Below, piece by piece: positions 1 to 8,477 of a DNA stretch of 64,000 nt. The position numbers were made by a program, and so were the translations under genes. The notes beneath the pieces were generated by a model, which searched no databases, was not told the origin of the DNA, and was given only the letters and a program-made list of their open reading frames with translations. Each line of letters starts with the position of its first letter. The stretch's first letter is position 1. This DNA comes from CAYOYK01 sp964408185 (lineage in GTDB: Bacteria; Bacillota; Clostridia; Christensenellales; Aristaeellaceae): assembly GCA_964408185.1 (NCBI GenBank), contig CAYOYK010000009.1, forward strand, positions 1-64,000, given 5' to 3'.

Positions 1-77
1 TACCAATTTCGGAGCCGCCTGTCTTTTTTCACTTATCTATTGTACCTCAACAGCGGCGTTAGAATTTGCACAGGCTT

Positions 78-1544
78 TCATCCCAGCTGCGAGATCAGCG
101 CCCGGCCCTCGCCAGCCAGCGTCAGCGCGGGGCACAGCGCCGGAATCAGCACGCTCCGGCCCGCCGCCAGCGGCAGCTCGCCGCCCTGCCACATCAGCGT
201 CAGCGCGTCAAGCGCCGTGAGCATGCGGAAGCTGCTGCCGTGCTCCGGCAGCGCCAGCTTGCCCGCCACGCACGCGCACAGCAGCGTAAACGCGGGCACG
301 CGCAGCACCTCGCGCAGGCCCGCCTCGGTCGGCAGCTCGGCGCGTTGTCCGGCCAGCGCGACGTCCACCACGTCCATCGCCTGCGCGAGGTGGAGCGGGC
401 GCTTTTCGCCCTTGGCGTTGACGCGGTTGTAATCCCAAAAGCGGTAGGTCACATCGCTCGACTGCTGGATCTCGTACAGCACAATGCCCGGCCCGATGGC
501 GTGAACCATGCCGCTCTGGATATAAAACACGTCGCCCGCCTTGACCGGGACGCGGCGGATCAGCTCGTCCAGCGGCTGTGCGGCGTCCACGGCGGCCTGC
601 AGCGCCTGCCGCGTCACGCCGGGCTTGATGCCATACAGGATGGCCGCGTCCGGCTCCGCGCTCAGGATGACCCACGCCTCGCTCTTGCCCAGCTTGCCGT
701 TCTCGTGCGCGCCCGCGTACGCGTCGTCCGGGTGCACCTGCACGCTGAGGGTATCGTGCGCGTCCAGCAGCTTGAGCAGCAACGGGAACGTCCCCGCGCC
801 GTCCGGCCCCGCGAGGGCCTCCTCGTCGAGCGTCAGCAGCTCGCCCAGCGGCGTTCCCATCGGATCGACGCTGTTGAGGCCGGGAATGGCGCTGATCTCC
901 AGCGCCTCGCCGGTGCGCGGATCGGGGATCTCCTTGTGGTAGAGCTCCTTGAGGCGGCATCCGCCCCAAGGCGTGCTGTCGCCGTAGCGGTAGGCGGGGC
1001 GCATGGGGATGGGCAGCAGCGGCGTTTGGCAGGACAGACGGCTCTCGTAGCAGTAATACGGCACGTCCCGCGTGTAATGCCCCTGCGGAAAGTACACCTG
1101 CCCCGCCCGCCTGTCCATGCTGGCGGCAAACAGCGCCTGCGCGCGCTCGTTGAGCGAGCAGGTATCGGCGCGCAGCACGTCGCAGCCCAGCCGGAGCGCC
1201 TCGGCCTCCGCAAAGGCGACGGCCTCGCGGGCCAGCCCATGGCCGCCGCACCGCGGCTCCACCGCCACGCGGTGGAGGGCCATCGGCTTAACGCCGTAGC
1301 GCCACGCAACCGTCGCGTATTCCGGCTCCTGCTCCCTCGTCAGCGCAAAGGCGCAAGCGGGCGCGCCGTTTTGATACGCGGCGTACAGGCGGCCGTTCTC
1401 GACGTCCGCGCGCAGGCTCTCCTCGCGGGGGTATTCCCCCCAATGCCACTGGCGCAGGCCGCGCGCCTCCATATCCTCCGCCGCGCGGCGGTAGAGCCCG
1501 CAGACGGCTTCCAGTTCCTCGGCCTTGACCAACGCAAACTTCAT
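78..1544 (-). CDS. manA: GNAT acetyltransferase fused to class I mannose-6-phosphate isomerase
   Basis: The 488-residue product has two parts. Residues 1 to about 168 resemble a GNAT N-acetyltransferase, with an acetyl-CoA loop of RxxGxG form (R98 to G103). Residues about 178-488 are a type I phosphomannose isomerase, which interconverts mannose-6-P and fructose-6-P. Its zinc ligands by family homology are Q269 and H271 (in VQVHPDD), E289 (GKSEAW) and H348 (SGMVHAIG). The isomerase part is about the length of a whole Bacillus-type ManA, so this is a full fusion and not a fragment. The start codon overlaps the upstream ABC gene stop in an ATGA, which implies translational coupling. The substrate of the GNAT half is unknown. 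Confidence 0.9.
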   Translation of the reverse strand: MKFALVKAEELEAVCGLYRRAAEDMEARGLRQWHWGEYPREESLRADVENGRLYAAYQNGAPACAFALTREQEPEYATVAWRYGVKPMALHRVAVEPRCGGHGLAREAVAFAEAEALRLGCDVLRADTCSLNERAQALFAASMDRRAGQVYFPQGHYTRDVPYYCYESRLSCQTPLLPIPMRPAYRYGDSTPWGGCRLKELYHKEIPDPRTGEALEISAIPGLNSVDPMGTPLGELLTLDEEALAGPDGAGTFPLLLKLLDAHDTLSVQVHPDDAYAGAHENGKLGKSEAWVILSAEPDAAILYGIKPGVTRQALQAAVDAAQPLDELIRRVPVKAGDVFYIQSGMVHAIGPGIVLYEIQQSSDVTYRFWDYNRVNAKGEKRPLHLAQAMDVVDVALAGQRAELPTEAGLREVLRVPAFTLLCACVAGKLALPEHGSSFRMLTALDALTLMWQGGELPLAAGRSVLIPALCPALTLAGEGRALISQLG

Positions 1545-3316
1545 GCCATATCCTCCGTATACATGCTGTATAGCTGGTAATACTTGCCCTTCTTGGCCAT
1601 CAGCTCCCGGTGCGTGCCCTGCTCCTCCACGCCGTTCTCGGTGAGGACCCAGATGGTGGTGGCGTTGCGGATGGTGGTCAGCCTGTGGGCGATGGTGAAC
1701 GACGTGCGCCCGACGGAGAGCTTCTCCAGCGACTGCTGCACAAGGCGCTCGCTCTCGTTATCCAGCGCGCTGGTGGCCTCGTCCAGTATCAGGATGGCCG
1801 GGTTTTTGAGNNNNNNNNNNAACACGCGCGCGATGGAGACGCGCTGCTTCTGCCCGCCGCTCAGCTTGACGCCGCGCTCGCCCACATAGGTCTGGTAGCC
1901 GTCCGGCAGCTCCATGATGAACTCATGCGCGCCGGCCTGCCGCGCGGCGGTGATCACCTGCTCGTGCGTCGCGCCGGGCAGGCCGTAGGCGATGTTCTCG
2001 TACACGGTGCCGGAGAACATGTACACCTCCTGCTGCACCACGCCGATGTTCTCGCGCAGGCTCTGCTGGGTGAGGCGCGTGATGTCCTGCCCGTCGATGA
2101 GAATGCGCCCGCTGGTCACATCGTAAAAGCGGGGAATCAGGTTGCACAGCGTGGTCTTGCCGCCGCCGCTGGGCCCCACCAGCGCCACGCGGTCGCCCGC
2201 GCTGACCTTGAGGCTGATGTTCGCCAGCACGGAGCGATCGTTATCCTCATAATGGAAGGACACATCCTCGAACGTGATGTCCCCGCGCATGTCCTTCAGC
2301 TCGGCCGCGTCCGGCGCGTCGGTGATGGCGGGCTCCACGTCCATGATCTCCGCAAAGCGCTCGATGCCCGTCATGCCCTGCTGAAACTGCTCGGTAAACT
2401 CCACGATGCGGCGAATCGACGTAAGCAGCGTGCCCACGTAGAGCAGGTACGCCACGTAATCCGGCGCGGTGATGCGCTTGTCGATCAGAAACAGCGCGCC
2501 CACCACCACGACCACGATGTACATCAGCCCGTCGAACACGCGCGTCGTCGTGCCGAAGCACGCCATGGCGAGATAGCTCTTCTTTTTGATCTTGACAAAC
2601 TCGTCGTTGCCATGCTCGAATTTTTCGATCTCGATGGGCTCGTTGGCAAAGCTCTTGACCACGCGGATGCCCAGCAGGCTGTCCTCCACCTGCGCGTTGA
2701 TCTCGCCCACCTGATGCCGGCGCTCCTTAAAGCAAACGCGCATCCATTTGTTGAAAAAGCGCACGCACACGTACATCAGCGGCAGCATGGCAAAGACGAT
2801 CAGCGTCAGCAGCGGGTTCATGCCCAGCAATATCACAAACGAAACGACGATCTTGATGACGGCGATAAACAGCTCCTCCGGGCAATGGTGCGCAAACTCG
2901 GTAACCTCAAACAGGTCGCTTGTGATGCGCGCCATGATCTGCCCGATTTTGGCGTTGCTGAAATACGAGAAGCTCAGCTTTTGCAGGTGCGCAAACAGAT
3001 CCGTGCGCATGTTGGCCTCGATGTGCGTGCCCATGACATGGCCCACATAGCTCATGTAAAAGGCGGCCGCCGCGTCCACCACGCGCAGCGCCACGTACAG
3101 CAGGCCCACGCGCAGCACGTACTCCGCGGTGAGCGCGGCCAGATCGGTGGTGGCGTAGGCCGTGATGTTTTTGACGATGAGCGGCAGGGCCAAATCGCAC
3201 AGCGTGGTGAGCGCGGCGCAGAACAAATCCAAAATCATGATGGGGACGAAGCCCTTGTAGTATGGCAAAAAGCGCTTGATCAGGGACGCGTTTTTCGCGG
3301 CGCGGGTATTCCTCAT
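1541..3316 (-). CDS. ABC exporter, fused permease/ATPase (contains assembly gap)
   Basis: This is a 591-residue half-transporter of the multidrug/lipid exporter type. An N-terminal six-helix membrane domain (about residues 20-320) precedes an ATPase domain with Walker A GPSGGGKTT, signature LSGGQKQR, Walker B ILILDEATSALD and H-loop IAHRLTT, so the ATPase looks catalytically complete. Ten N bases fall between signature and Walker B. A clear ribosome site (AAGGAG) lies about 7 bases before the ATG. It is probably co-transcribed with the small membrane protein upstream and the GNAT-ManA gene downstream. The substrate cannot be read from the sequence. It may act as a homodimer because no partner half-transporter is adjacent. 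Confidence 0.93.
   Translation of the reverse strand: MRNTRAAKNASLIKRFLPYYKGFVPIMILDLFCAALTTLCDLALPLIVKNITAYATTDLAALTAEYVLRVGLLYVALRVVDAAAAFYMSYVGHVMGTHIEANMRTDLFAHLQKLSFSYFSNAKIGQIMARITSDLFEVTEFAHHCPEELFIAVIKIVVSFVILLGMNPLLTLIVFAMLPLMYVCVRFFNKWMRVCFKERRHQVGEINAQVEDSLLGIRVVKSFANEPIEIEKFEHGNDEFVKIKKKSYLAMACFGTTTRVFDGLMYIVVVVVGALFLIDKRITAPDYVAYLLYVGTLLTSIRRIVEFTEQFQQGMTGIERFAEIMDVEPAITDAPDAAELKDMRGDITFEDVSFHYEDNDRSVLANISLKVSAGDRVALVGPSGGGKTTLCNLIPRFYDVTSGRILIDGQDITRLTQQSLRENIGVVQQEVYMFSGTVYENIAYGLPGATHEQVITAARQAGAHEFIMELPDGYQTYVGERGVKLSGGQKQRVSIARVXXXXLKNPAILILDEATSALDNESERLVQQSLEKLSVGRTSFTIAHRLTTIRNATTIWVLTENGVEEQGTHRELMAKKGKYYQLYSMYTEDMA
1811..1820. other. Assembly gap of 10 N inside the ABC exporter gene
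   Basis: Ten unresolved bases interrupt the ATPase domain. Reading the gene on the minus strand, the bases before the gap end with the first two bases of a TTn codon, and LKNP follows the gap. Family members usually read RV-F-LKNP here, which needs only one missing base. Ten and one are equal modulo three, so the frame is kept either way. Confidence 0.97.
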
Positions 3317-3340
3317 GCGGATGCTCCTTCTGTAAGTGGG

Positions 3341-4039
3341 TTATTGGGCGGCGTTGGACAGCATCAGCTGCGCCTGCGCCAGCAGCGTGCCCAGCTCGTC
3401 CTGATGGCTCTTGGGGCAGACGATGGCGTACACCGCGCCCTCGCCCTGCGCGAAAACGCACACCGACGAGGCGGAGTCCATGCGCACGGCGTCCAGCCCG
3501 GCCACGGAATAGCGCTGCTCCACGGCCAGCGAATAGTCGCTGCCGCCCAGCAGCGTGGCGGCCGTTACGGGACGGATGCTCTCGGCGGTGACGGTCTGCC
3601 CGTCCGCGAAGGCGTATACAAAGGTCACGCGGCGGGCGTACGCGCCGTTGAAGGCGGTATCGTACAGGGTAGCGGACTGCATCGTCCAGCCGCCCTGCAA
3701 GGTGAGCACGGGCTTGACAAAGCGCGCCGCCAGCGCAGGGATATCCGCGCTGGATTGGGCGGTCATGCCGTTCATCGGCGTGCGGATGATCTCGTCCGGG
3801 GCGAGGGTGGGCGATACGCCGTCCTCCTCGCTGGGCTCGCCCAGCAGCAGGAACACGTAGCAGAACGTCAGCGTCGCCAGAATCAGCAGCGCCATGCCCA
3901 CGCGCTTTAGGATGACGCGTCCGCGCTTGGGCTTGCTTTCGATGGGCGCGTCGTCCGTAATAGCCTGCTGCCGCGGGAGCGCGGCGGCATCCGGCGCTCC
4001 GCCGCGTTCCGGCGCGGGCGCGCGATCTCGCTCGCTCAC
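3341..4039 (-). CDS. Hypothetical protein with one transmembrane segment
   Basis: I do not recognise the family. The product is about 232 residues. It has a polar, Pro/Arg-rich N-terminus of about 45 residues, a single hydrophobic helix near residues 46-66, then an extracytoplasmic domain of about 160 residues. The GTG at 4039 is chosen because a strong GGGAGGG sits 6 bases before it. The ATG at 4045 directly abuts that ribosome site and is less likely. The gene lies 24 bases upstream of the ABC exporter on the same strand, so it may be an accessory or sensor protein for that transporter; this is inference from position only. Confidence 0.7.
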   Translation of the reverse strand: MSERDRAPAPERGGAPDAAALPRQQAITDDAPIESKPKRGRVILKRVGMALLILATLTFCYVFLLLGEPSEEDGVSPTLAPDEIIRTPMNGMTAQSSADIPALAARFVKPVLTLQGGWTMQSATLYDTAFNGAYARRVTFVYAFADGQTVTAESIRPVTAATLLGGSDYSLAVEQRYSVAGLDAVRMDSASSVCVFAQGEGAVYAIVCPKSHQDELGTLLAQAQLMLSNAAQ

Positions 4040-4089
4040 AGGCATCCCTCCCTTGCGACTCTATTGCCTCACATTGTAGCACAGGCCGC

Positions 4090-4121
4090 AAAAAAAAGCC
4101 ACCGTCAAGCGTGACGATGGC
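4090..4121 (-). terminator. Intrinsic terminator after the YetF-like gene
   Basis: On the minus strand a 10-bp stem (GCCATCGTCA / TGACGGTGGC, one wobble pair) with a 4-base loop is followed by eight T. It lies about 165 bases beyond the stop of the YetF-like gene and would end the recD2-comF-yetF transcript. Confidence 0.85.
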
Positions 4122-4131
4122 GCGGCGTATC

Positions 4132-4261
4132 GCAATAGCGGCTGCGTCGCTTTTGCGAGGCTTGCGCTTTTCCCCCTGCAACCTGCACGGTCGGCAGAGG
4201 GCCTCCCTCACAGAACGAGGCCGGTGAAACGTATAGGGAAGCGTTGCTTCGCAGCGCCGCC
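4132..4261 (-). repeat. Dispersed structured repeat, copy A
   Basis: Read on the minus strand, this segment closely matches 60731-60858 on the plus strand. Shared blocks include GCGAAGCAACGCTTCCCT, TTCTGTGAGGGAGGCC and a GCCGACCG...CAGGTTGCAGG stretch, followed by AAAAGCGC. It also matches the 3' half of 11690-11802. It lies between the YetF-like gene stop and its terminator, in the sense orientation. It contains a small hairpin around GCGAAGC. No coding capacity is evident. Confidence 0.75.
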
Positions 4262-4284
4262 GATCCCGACGGCTGGCAGTCGCG

Positions 4285-4992
4285 TTACGTAAAGTGATTC
4301 TCGGAGGTTTTTTCCATGTTGCGCTTGAACACGGAGAGGTTATTGTCCGCGTCTACAGTCGCCAGCAGCGCGTCGCCGGGGGTATCAAAGCCCTGAAGGG
4401 CAAGCTGCTTGGTCAGCCAGATTTCGTTATTGCCGGACGCTTTCAGGTTGGCGGCCATCACAAGGCCGTCCATAATCACGGTATAGGGCGGGCGGCTTTG
4501 CGCGGGCGCAAGCTGTAAATCCTCCGGCGTTACGGGGCGGGCGGTCTCCGCGGGCAGAAAGCTGATGCGGCCGTTGGTCTCCAGCACGGCCATGGAAAGC
4601 TGGCTGAGGTTGAAGTACCCGCTGTTGCGGCATTGCGTCAGGAACTCGCTCAGATCCAGCTTGGACTTTTTGAGGTTGTTGTAGAACAGCGTGCCCCGAT
4701 CGTACAGCACAAGCGCCTTGCCCAAAAAGAAATTGCGCAGCCTGCGGCTTTTGCTGTTGATCAGCGAGATGCCCAGCGTGACCAGCGCGTAGAGGATCAT
4801 GGCCAGAAAGGGGTACAGCCAGTCGCCCTCGATGTTGGTGGACATCTCGGCCGCGATGGAGCCGATGGTGATGCCCGTTACATAATCGAACATGCTCAGC
4901 TGGCTCATCTGGCGATTGCCCAGCATTTTGGTAAGCAAAAACAGCGTCGCAACGGACGCGAGCGTTGTCCACAGCACCGTGATTACCTGCAC
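4285..4992 (-). CDS. YetF/DUF421 family membrane protein
   Basis: The product of about 235 residues matches the YetF/YrbG (DUF421) family. It has two or three N-terminal membrane helices, the family-typical segment NRQMSQLSMFDYVTGITIGS, and a cytoplasmic C-terminal region. Function in this family is poorly defined; some Bacillus members affect spore or membrane physiology. The GTG at 4992 is preferred because GGGAGGG lies 6 bases upstream, whereas the ATG codons at 4998 and 5013 overlap or precede that site. It is the last gene of a probable recD2-comF-yetF operon, with a terminator and a dispersed repeat downstream. Confidence 0.85.
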   Translation of the reverse strand: MQVITVLWTTLASVATLFLLTKMLGNRQMSQLSMFDYVTGITIGSIAAEMSTNIEGDWLYPFLAMILYALVTLGISLINSKSRRLRNFFLGKALVLYDRGTLFYNNLKKSKLDLSEFLTQCRNSGYFNLSQLSMAVLETNGRISFLPAETARPVTPEDLQLAPAQSRPPYTVIMDGLVMAANLKASGNNEIWLTKQLALQGFDTPGDALLATVDADNNLSVFKRNMEKTSENHFT

Positions 4993-5044
4993 GCGCATCC
5001 CTCCCCGCCACATCAGAAGGGAGTATGCGCGGACGCGGGCCGAC

Positions 5045-5710
5045 TTATGCGCGGCAGGCCGTCAGCAGGCCAAGCTCCGCCGCTCCGGCGCGATACAGCG
5101 CCTCGGCGCAGGCGGCGGCCGTCGCCCCGGTGGTGCACACGTCGTCCACCAGCAGCACGCGCTTGCCCGATACCAGCGCCGGGTCGGCCTCAAAAGCGCC
5201 TTGGAGGTTGCTCAGGCGCTCCTCGCGGCTCATGCCGACCTGCGGATGACCGCCGCGCGCGCGTCTGAGCGCCGCGCTCGCCATAGGCAGGCCGCAAAGC
5301 CTCGCCGTCTGCGCGCAGAGCAACTCCGCCTGATTATACCCGCGTCGGCCCTGACGCTTGCGGAACATCGGCACGGGAACGATCAGATCCCAGCGGGCGG
5401 GCTCCGTCAGCGCGGCCATGGCCTGCCCCAGCGGCACAGCCGCAAGCCGCGTGTTGGCAAACTTGAGCGAGCGCACGAGCTTTTGCGCAAGGCCCTCGTA
5501 GCGGTAGGGCGCGGCGGCCCACGCGAACTCGCTCACCTCGGCCGCGTCGCGCTGCCCCGCGGCGGCGCAGGCTTGCAGCTCGGCCTCGCACGCCTCGCAA
5601 AGCGAATGCTCCCGCCCGCGCGGCATGGAGGCGCGGCAGGCCATGCAGCGGTTCCCCTGCGGAAAGGAGGTCTCCAGCAGCCATTGTCCTACGCGTCGGA
5701 GCTGTTGCAT
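5045..5710 (-). CDS. comF: ComF-family phosphoribosyltransferase-like protein
   Basis: The 221-residue product has an N-terminal Cys-rich zinc-finger-like part (CMACRASM...LCEACEAEL) and a C-terminal phosphoribosyltransferase fold with the PRPP loop motif VLLVDDVCTTGAT. This is the architecture of ComFC/GntX proteins, which support DNA uptake or recombination. RYNQAE-like and VPVP motifs of the family are visible. The start codon is 7 bases after the recD2 stop, so the two are very probably co-transcribed. Together with recD2 this suggests a DNA-repair or transformation role. Confidence 0.92.
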   Translation of the reverse strand: MQQLRRVGQWLLETSFPQGNRCMACRASMPRGREHSLCEACEAELQACAAAGQRDAAEVSEFAWAAAPYRYEGLAQKLVRSLKFANTRLAAVPLGQAMAALTEPARWDLIVPVPMFRKRQGRRGYNQAELLCAQTARLCGLPMASAALRRARGGHPQVGMSREERLSNLQGAFEADPALVSGKRVLLVDDVCTTGATAAACAEALYRAGAAELGLLTACRA

Positions 5711-5717
5711 GCGCACC

Positions 5718-7943
5718 TCACAGATCAACCAGCGCTTCCAGCCGCGCGCGCAGCGTGGTGTAGCGCTTGGCAACGTGGTTGTTGGCGACCATTTGGGCCA
5801 CGATCTCCTCGCGGCCGACCAGCACCACAAGCTGGCGGGCGCGCGTGAGCGCGGTATACAGCAAATTGCGGGCCAGCAGCATCGGCGGGCCGCCGACCAC
5901 GGGCATGACCACCACGGGGAACTCGCTGCCCTGACTCTTGTGCACGGTAAGGCAATAGGCCAGCTCCAGCGCGTCCAGCTGCTGCTTTTGGTAGGTGGCC
6001 AGCCGGTCGTCGTCAAAGCAGACGGTAAGCAGGTGCTCGGCGGGATCGACGTCCTCCACATAGCCCACGTCGCCGTTAAAAACGCCCTGTCCCTCCTCAA
6101 CGCCAAACTCGCCGCGCTTCACATAGGCGAGCTGGTAGTCGTTCTTGGTTTGGATCACCTTGTCGCCGACGCGGAACTCGGTGTCCCCGTGCGTGAGGGA
6201 ATCGGCGTCCGCGCGCTCCGGGTTGAGGGCGTTTTGCAGCAGGCGGTTGAGGGCGTAGCTGCCGCAGTCGCCCTTCTTGGTGGGGCTGAGCACCTGAATC
6301 GAGCGGACGGCCTCGCGCTGCCATTGGCCCTTGGGGAAGCCCAAATACTTGGGCAGCCGGTTCAGCAGCAAATTGCAGATGCTCTGGGCGGCCTCGCTCT
6401 GGGTGTTTTTGTGCTCAAAAAAGAAATCGGCGTTCTTTTTGTTGAGGTAGGGCAGCTCGCCGTCGTTGATGCGGTGGGCGTTGAGGACGATCATGCTGCT
6501 CTCGTCCTGCCGGAAGATATCCGTCAGGCGCACGCTGGGCACCACGTCGCTTTGCAAAATATCGCGCAGCACGTTGCCCGCGCCCACGCTGGGCAGCTGA
6601 TCCGCATCCCCGACCAATATCAGCCGCGTGCCGGGCAGCACCGCGCGCAGCAGCCCGCGCATCAGCAGCGCGTCCACCATGCTCATCTCGTCCACAATCA
6701 GGCAGTCGGTCTCCAGCGGGTAGTCCTCGTTGCGGACGAATGTGTTCTCCTCTCCGCCGTACTCCAGCAGGCGGTGGATGGTGCGGGCCTCCTCGGCGGT
6801 GGCCTCGCTCATGCGCTTGGCGGCGCGGCCCGTGGGCGCGCAGAGGGTTACGTCGTTCTCCTCCTTGAGCAGGCGGATGATGCAGTTGATGATGGTCGTC
6901 TTGCCCGTGCCGGGGCCGCCGGTGATGACCAGCACGCCCTCCTCGATGGCCATGCGGATGGCGGACTTTTGCACCTTGCTAAAGTGCACGTCCAGCTCGG
7001 CCTCGATTTTTTCGATGCGCTGGGGCAGCCCGGCAACACGCTTGTACGGACGCGCCTCCATGAGGTAATGCAGGCGGGTGGCGATTTCGCTCTCCGCGTG
7101 ATAGAACACCGGCAGGCACACGCAGTCCTCGCAATCCGCAAAGGAAAAGCCGACCAGCATTTTGATCAGCAGAGCCTCCTGCACCTGATTGCGCACCACG
7201 CTTTCCTCCACGCGCAGCATGGCGCACGCGCGGGAGACAAGCTCCTCGCGCGGGAGGTAGGTATGGCCCGCGCCGTTCGCCGCCTCGTTGAGCAGATAGT
7301 ACAGCGCGGAGCGGATACGGTACTCACTCTGCGGGTCGATCCCCATGGACAGCGCGATGCGATCGGCGGTGAGGAAGCCCACGCCGTCGATATCCGTCAC
7401 AAGGCGATAGGGGTTTTGCTTGATGAGCTCCTGCGTCAGCTCGCCGTAATACTTGGCGATCTTCATCGCCAGATTGGGGCTGATGCCGTAGTTTTGCAGG
7501 AACACCAGCGTGCGGCGCGCGGCGGTCTGCTCGCGGTAGCTCTCGATAATCATCTCGGCCTTTTTGGGGCCGATGCCGGGGATCTCGGTGATGCGGTGCG
7601 GGGTCTCATCCAGCACGGCGAGGGTCTCCTCGCCGAAATGCCGCACGATCAGCTTGGCGGTGCTGGGCCCCACGCCGCGGATCAGCCCGGAGCCAAGGTA
7701 TTTTTCCACGCCGCTCAGCCCGGAGGGAGGCTTGATCTCGCAAACCTTGGCGTTGAACTGCCTGCCGTACACCGGGTGCTCCGTCCAGTCGCCCTCCAAG
7801 CGGACGCTCTCCCCCGCGCTCAGCTCCGGCAGCACGCCCACTACGGTCTCCTGCCGACGGCCTTGCAGCACGCGCAGGACGGAGTAGCCGTTCTCATCGT
7901 TGCGGAAGGTGGTCTCCTGCACGGTCGCGGTCATTTCCTCCAT
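5718..7943 (-). CDS. recD2: RecD2-type ATP-dependent DNA helicase
   Basis: The 741-residue product has the RecD2 layout: an N-terminal OB-like and helix-hairpin-helix region (IPGIGPKKAEMI), then a superfamily 1B helicase core. Walker A is GGPGTGKTT, motif II is LIVDEMSMVD, GDADQLPSVG is motif III, and the C-terminal motif is LTVHKSQGSEFP. RecD2 unwinds DNA 5' to 3' outside a RecBCD complex and helps repair or mismatch correction. Start chosen at 7943 (MEEMTATVQ), preceded by AAGGAAGG at a good distance; an in-frame upstream extension lacks a ribosome site. First gene of the comF/yetF operon. Confidence 0.96.
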   Translation of the reverse strand: MEEMTATVQETTFRNDENGYSVLRVLQGRRQETVVGVLPELSAGESVRLEGDWTEHPVYGRQFNAKVCEIKPPSGLSGVEKYLGSGLIRGVGPSTAKLIVRHFGEETLAVLDETPHRITEIPGIGPKKAEMIIESYREQTAARRTLVFLQNYGISPNLAMKIAKYYGELTQELIKQNPYRLVTDIDGVGFLTADRIALSMGIDPQSEYRIRSALYYLLNEAANGAGHTYLPREELVSRACAMLRVEESVVRNQVQEALLIKMLVGFSFADCEDCVCLPVFYHAESEIATRLHYLMEARPYKRVAGLPQRIEKIEAELDVHFSKVQKSAIRMAIEEGVLVITGGPGTGKTTIINCIIRLLKEENDVTLCAPTGRAAKRMSEATAEEARTIHRLLEYGGEENTFVRNEDYPLETDCLIVDEMSMVDALLMRGLLRAVLPGTRLILVGDADQLPSVGAGNVLRDILQSDVVPSVRLTDIFRQDESSMIVLNAHRINDGELPYLNKKNADFFFEHKNTQSEAAQSICNLLLNRLPKYLGFPKGQWQREAVRSIQVLSPTKKGDCGSYALNRLLQNALNPERADADSLTHGDTEFRVGDKVIQTKNDYQLAYVKRGEFGVEEGQGVFNGDVGYVEDVDPAEHLLTVCFDDDRLATYQKQQLDALELAYCLTVHKSQGSEFPVVVMPVVGGPPMLLARNLLYTALTRARQLVVLVGREEIVAQMVANNHVAKRYTTLRARLEALVDL

Positions 7944-7977
7944 CAGCGCGCCTTCCTTCCACTGGATTCTTAGGGCG

Positions 7978-7986
7978 ATTATACCA
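7978..7986 (-). promoter_or_regulatory. Extended -10 promoter of recD2
   Basis: On the minus strand TG-G-TATAAT lies about 35 bases before the recD2 start. The -35 region is poor, so the extended -10 carries the call. Confidence 0.55.
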
Positions 7987-8061
7987 TAATCCGCCGCGCT
8001 TGGGTAGCCTGTACGGGATGGGAGAGAATCGGGCAAATTGTTCGCTTGACGGCAATACCGC

Positions 8062-8090
8062 TTGCAATTGGAAGCGTTTGGGTGTATACT
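8062..8090 (+). promoter_or_regulatory. Sigma-A promoter of the HPr-like gene
   Basis: TTGCAA and TATACT are separated by exactly 17 bases. The predicted transcript start is about 25 bases upstream of the ATG at 8120, with an AAAGGGGG ribosome site between. Confidence 0.7.
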
Positions 8091-8119
8091 GTCTCCGTAC
8101 CAAGAAAGGGGGCTTCCGT

Positions 8120-8347
8120 ATGAAGTCTATTAACATCAAGCTGAGCCTGGCCGAGAACGTCAAGTCGTTCGTCAACATCGTGAATCGCTACCCCTACGAT
8201 GTCGATCTTCGCGCGGGCCGTCACGTGGTGGACGCCAAGTCGATCCTGGGCATCTTCAGCCTCGACCTGAGCAAGCCCATCACCATGGAGATCTACGCCG
8301 ACAGCTGCGACGATCTTCTGAGCGATATCAAGCCCTTCGTGGCGTAA
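8120..8347 (+). CDS. HPr/Crh-like protein lacking the phosphorylatable histidine
   Basis: The 75-residue product aligns with HPr, the phosphocarrier of the sugar phosphotransferase system. The C-terminal half fits well (AKSILGIFSLDLSKPITMEI), and S41 falls where HPr has regulatory Ser-46. The site of catalytic His-15 is N13, and the usual HARP sequence is absent. Bacillus Crh shows the same combination: no His-15, Ser-46 retained, role in carbon catabolite control. A regulatory role is therefore more likely than phosphotransfer. It is a single-gene unit with its own promoter and terminator. Confidence 0.8.
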   Translation: MKSINIKLSLAENVKSFVNIVNRYPYDVDLRAGRHVVDAKSILGIFSLDLSKPITMEIYADSCDDLLSDIKPFVA

Positions 8348-8407
8348 TATCGCCGCCTGCCGCAAGGCAGGCGCACAGGCACAGCAAAAACGCGCAGAGC
8401 GCGTACG

Positions 8408-8433
8408 GAGCAAGGAAATTCCTTGCTCTTTTT
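8408..8433 (+). terminator. Intrinsic terminator of the HPr-like gene
   Basis: An 8-bp perfect stem (GAGCAAGG / CCTTGCTC) with a 5-base loop is followed by five T. A separate 7-bp hairpin with a GCAA tetraloop lies just upstream at 8355-8372. Confidence 0.88.
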
Positions 8434-8477
8434 GGAATTGCAGGATTTCGCGCCGAGAATCCAGAAGGGAGGCTCCT

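Noticed and set aside
5711..6106. N-terminal extension of the ComF-like protein
   Set aside because: The extension lies inside recD2 in another frame and has no family similarity; the start at 5710 has the right family N-terminus.
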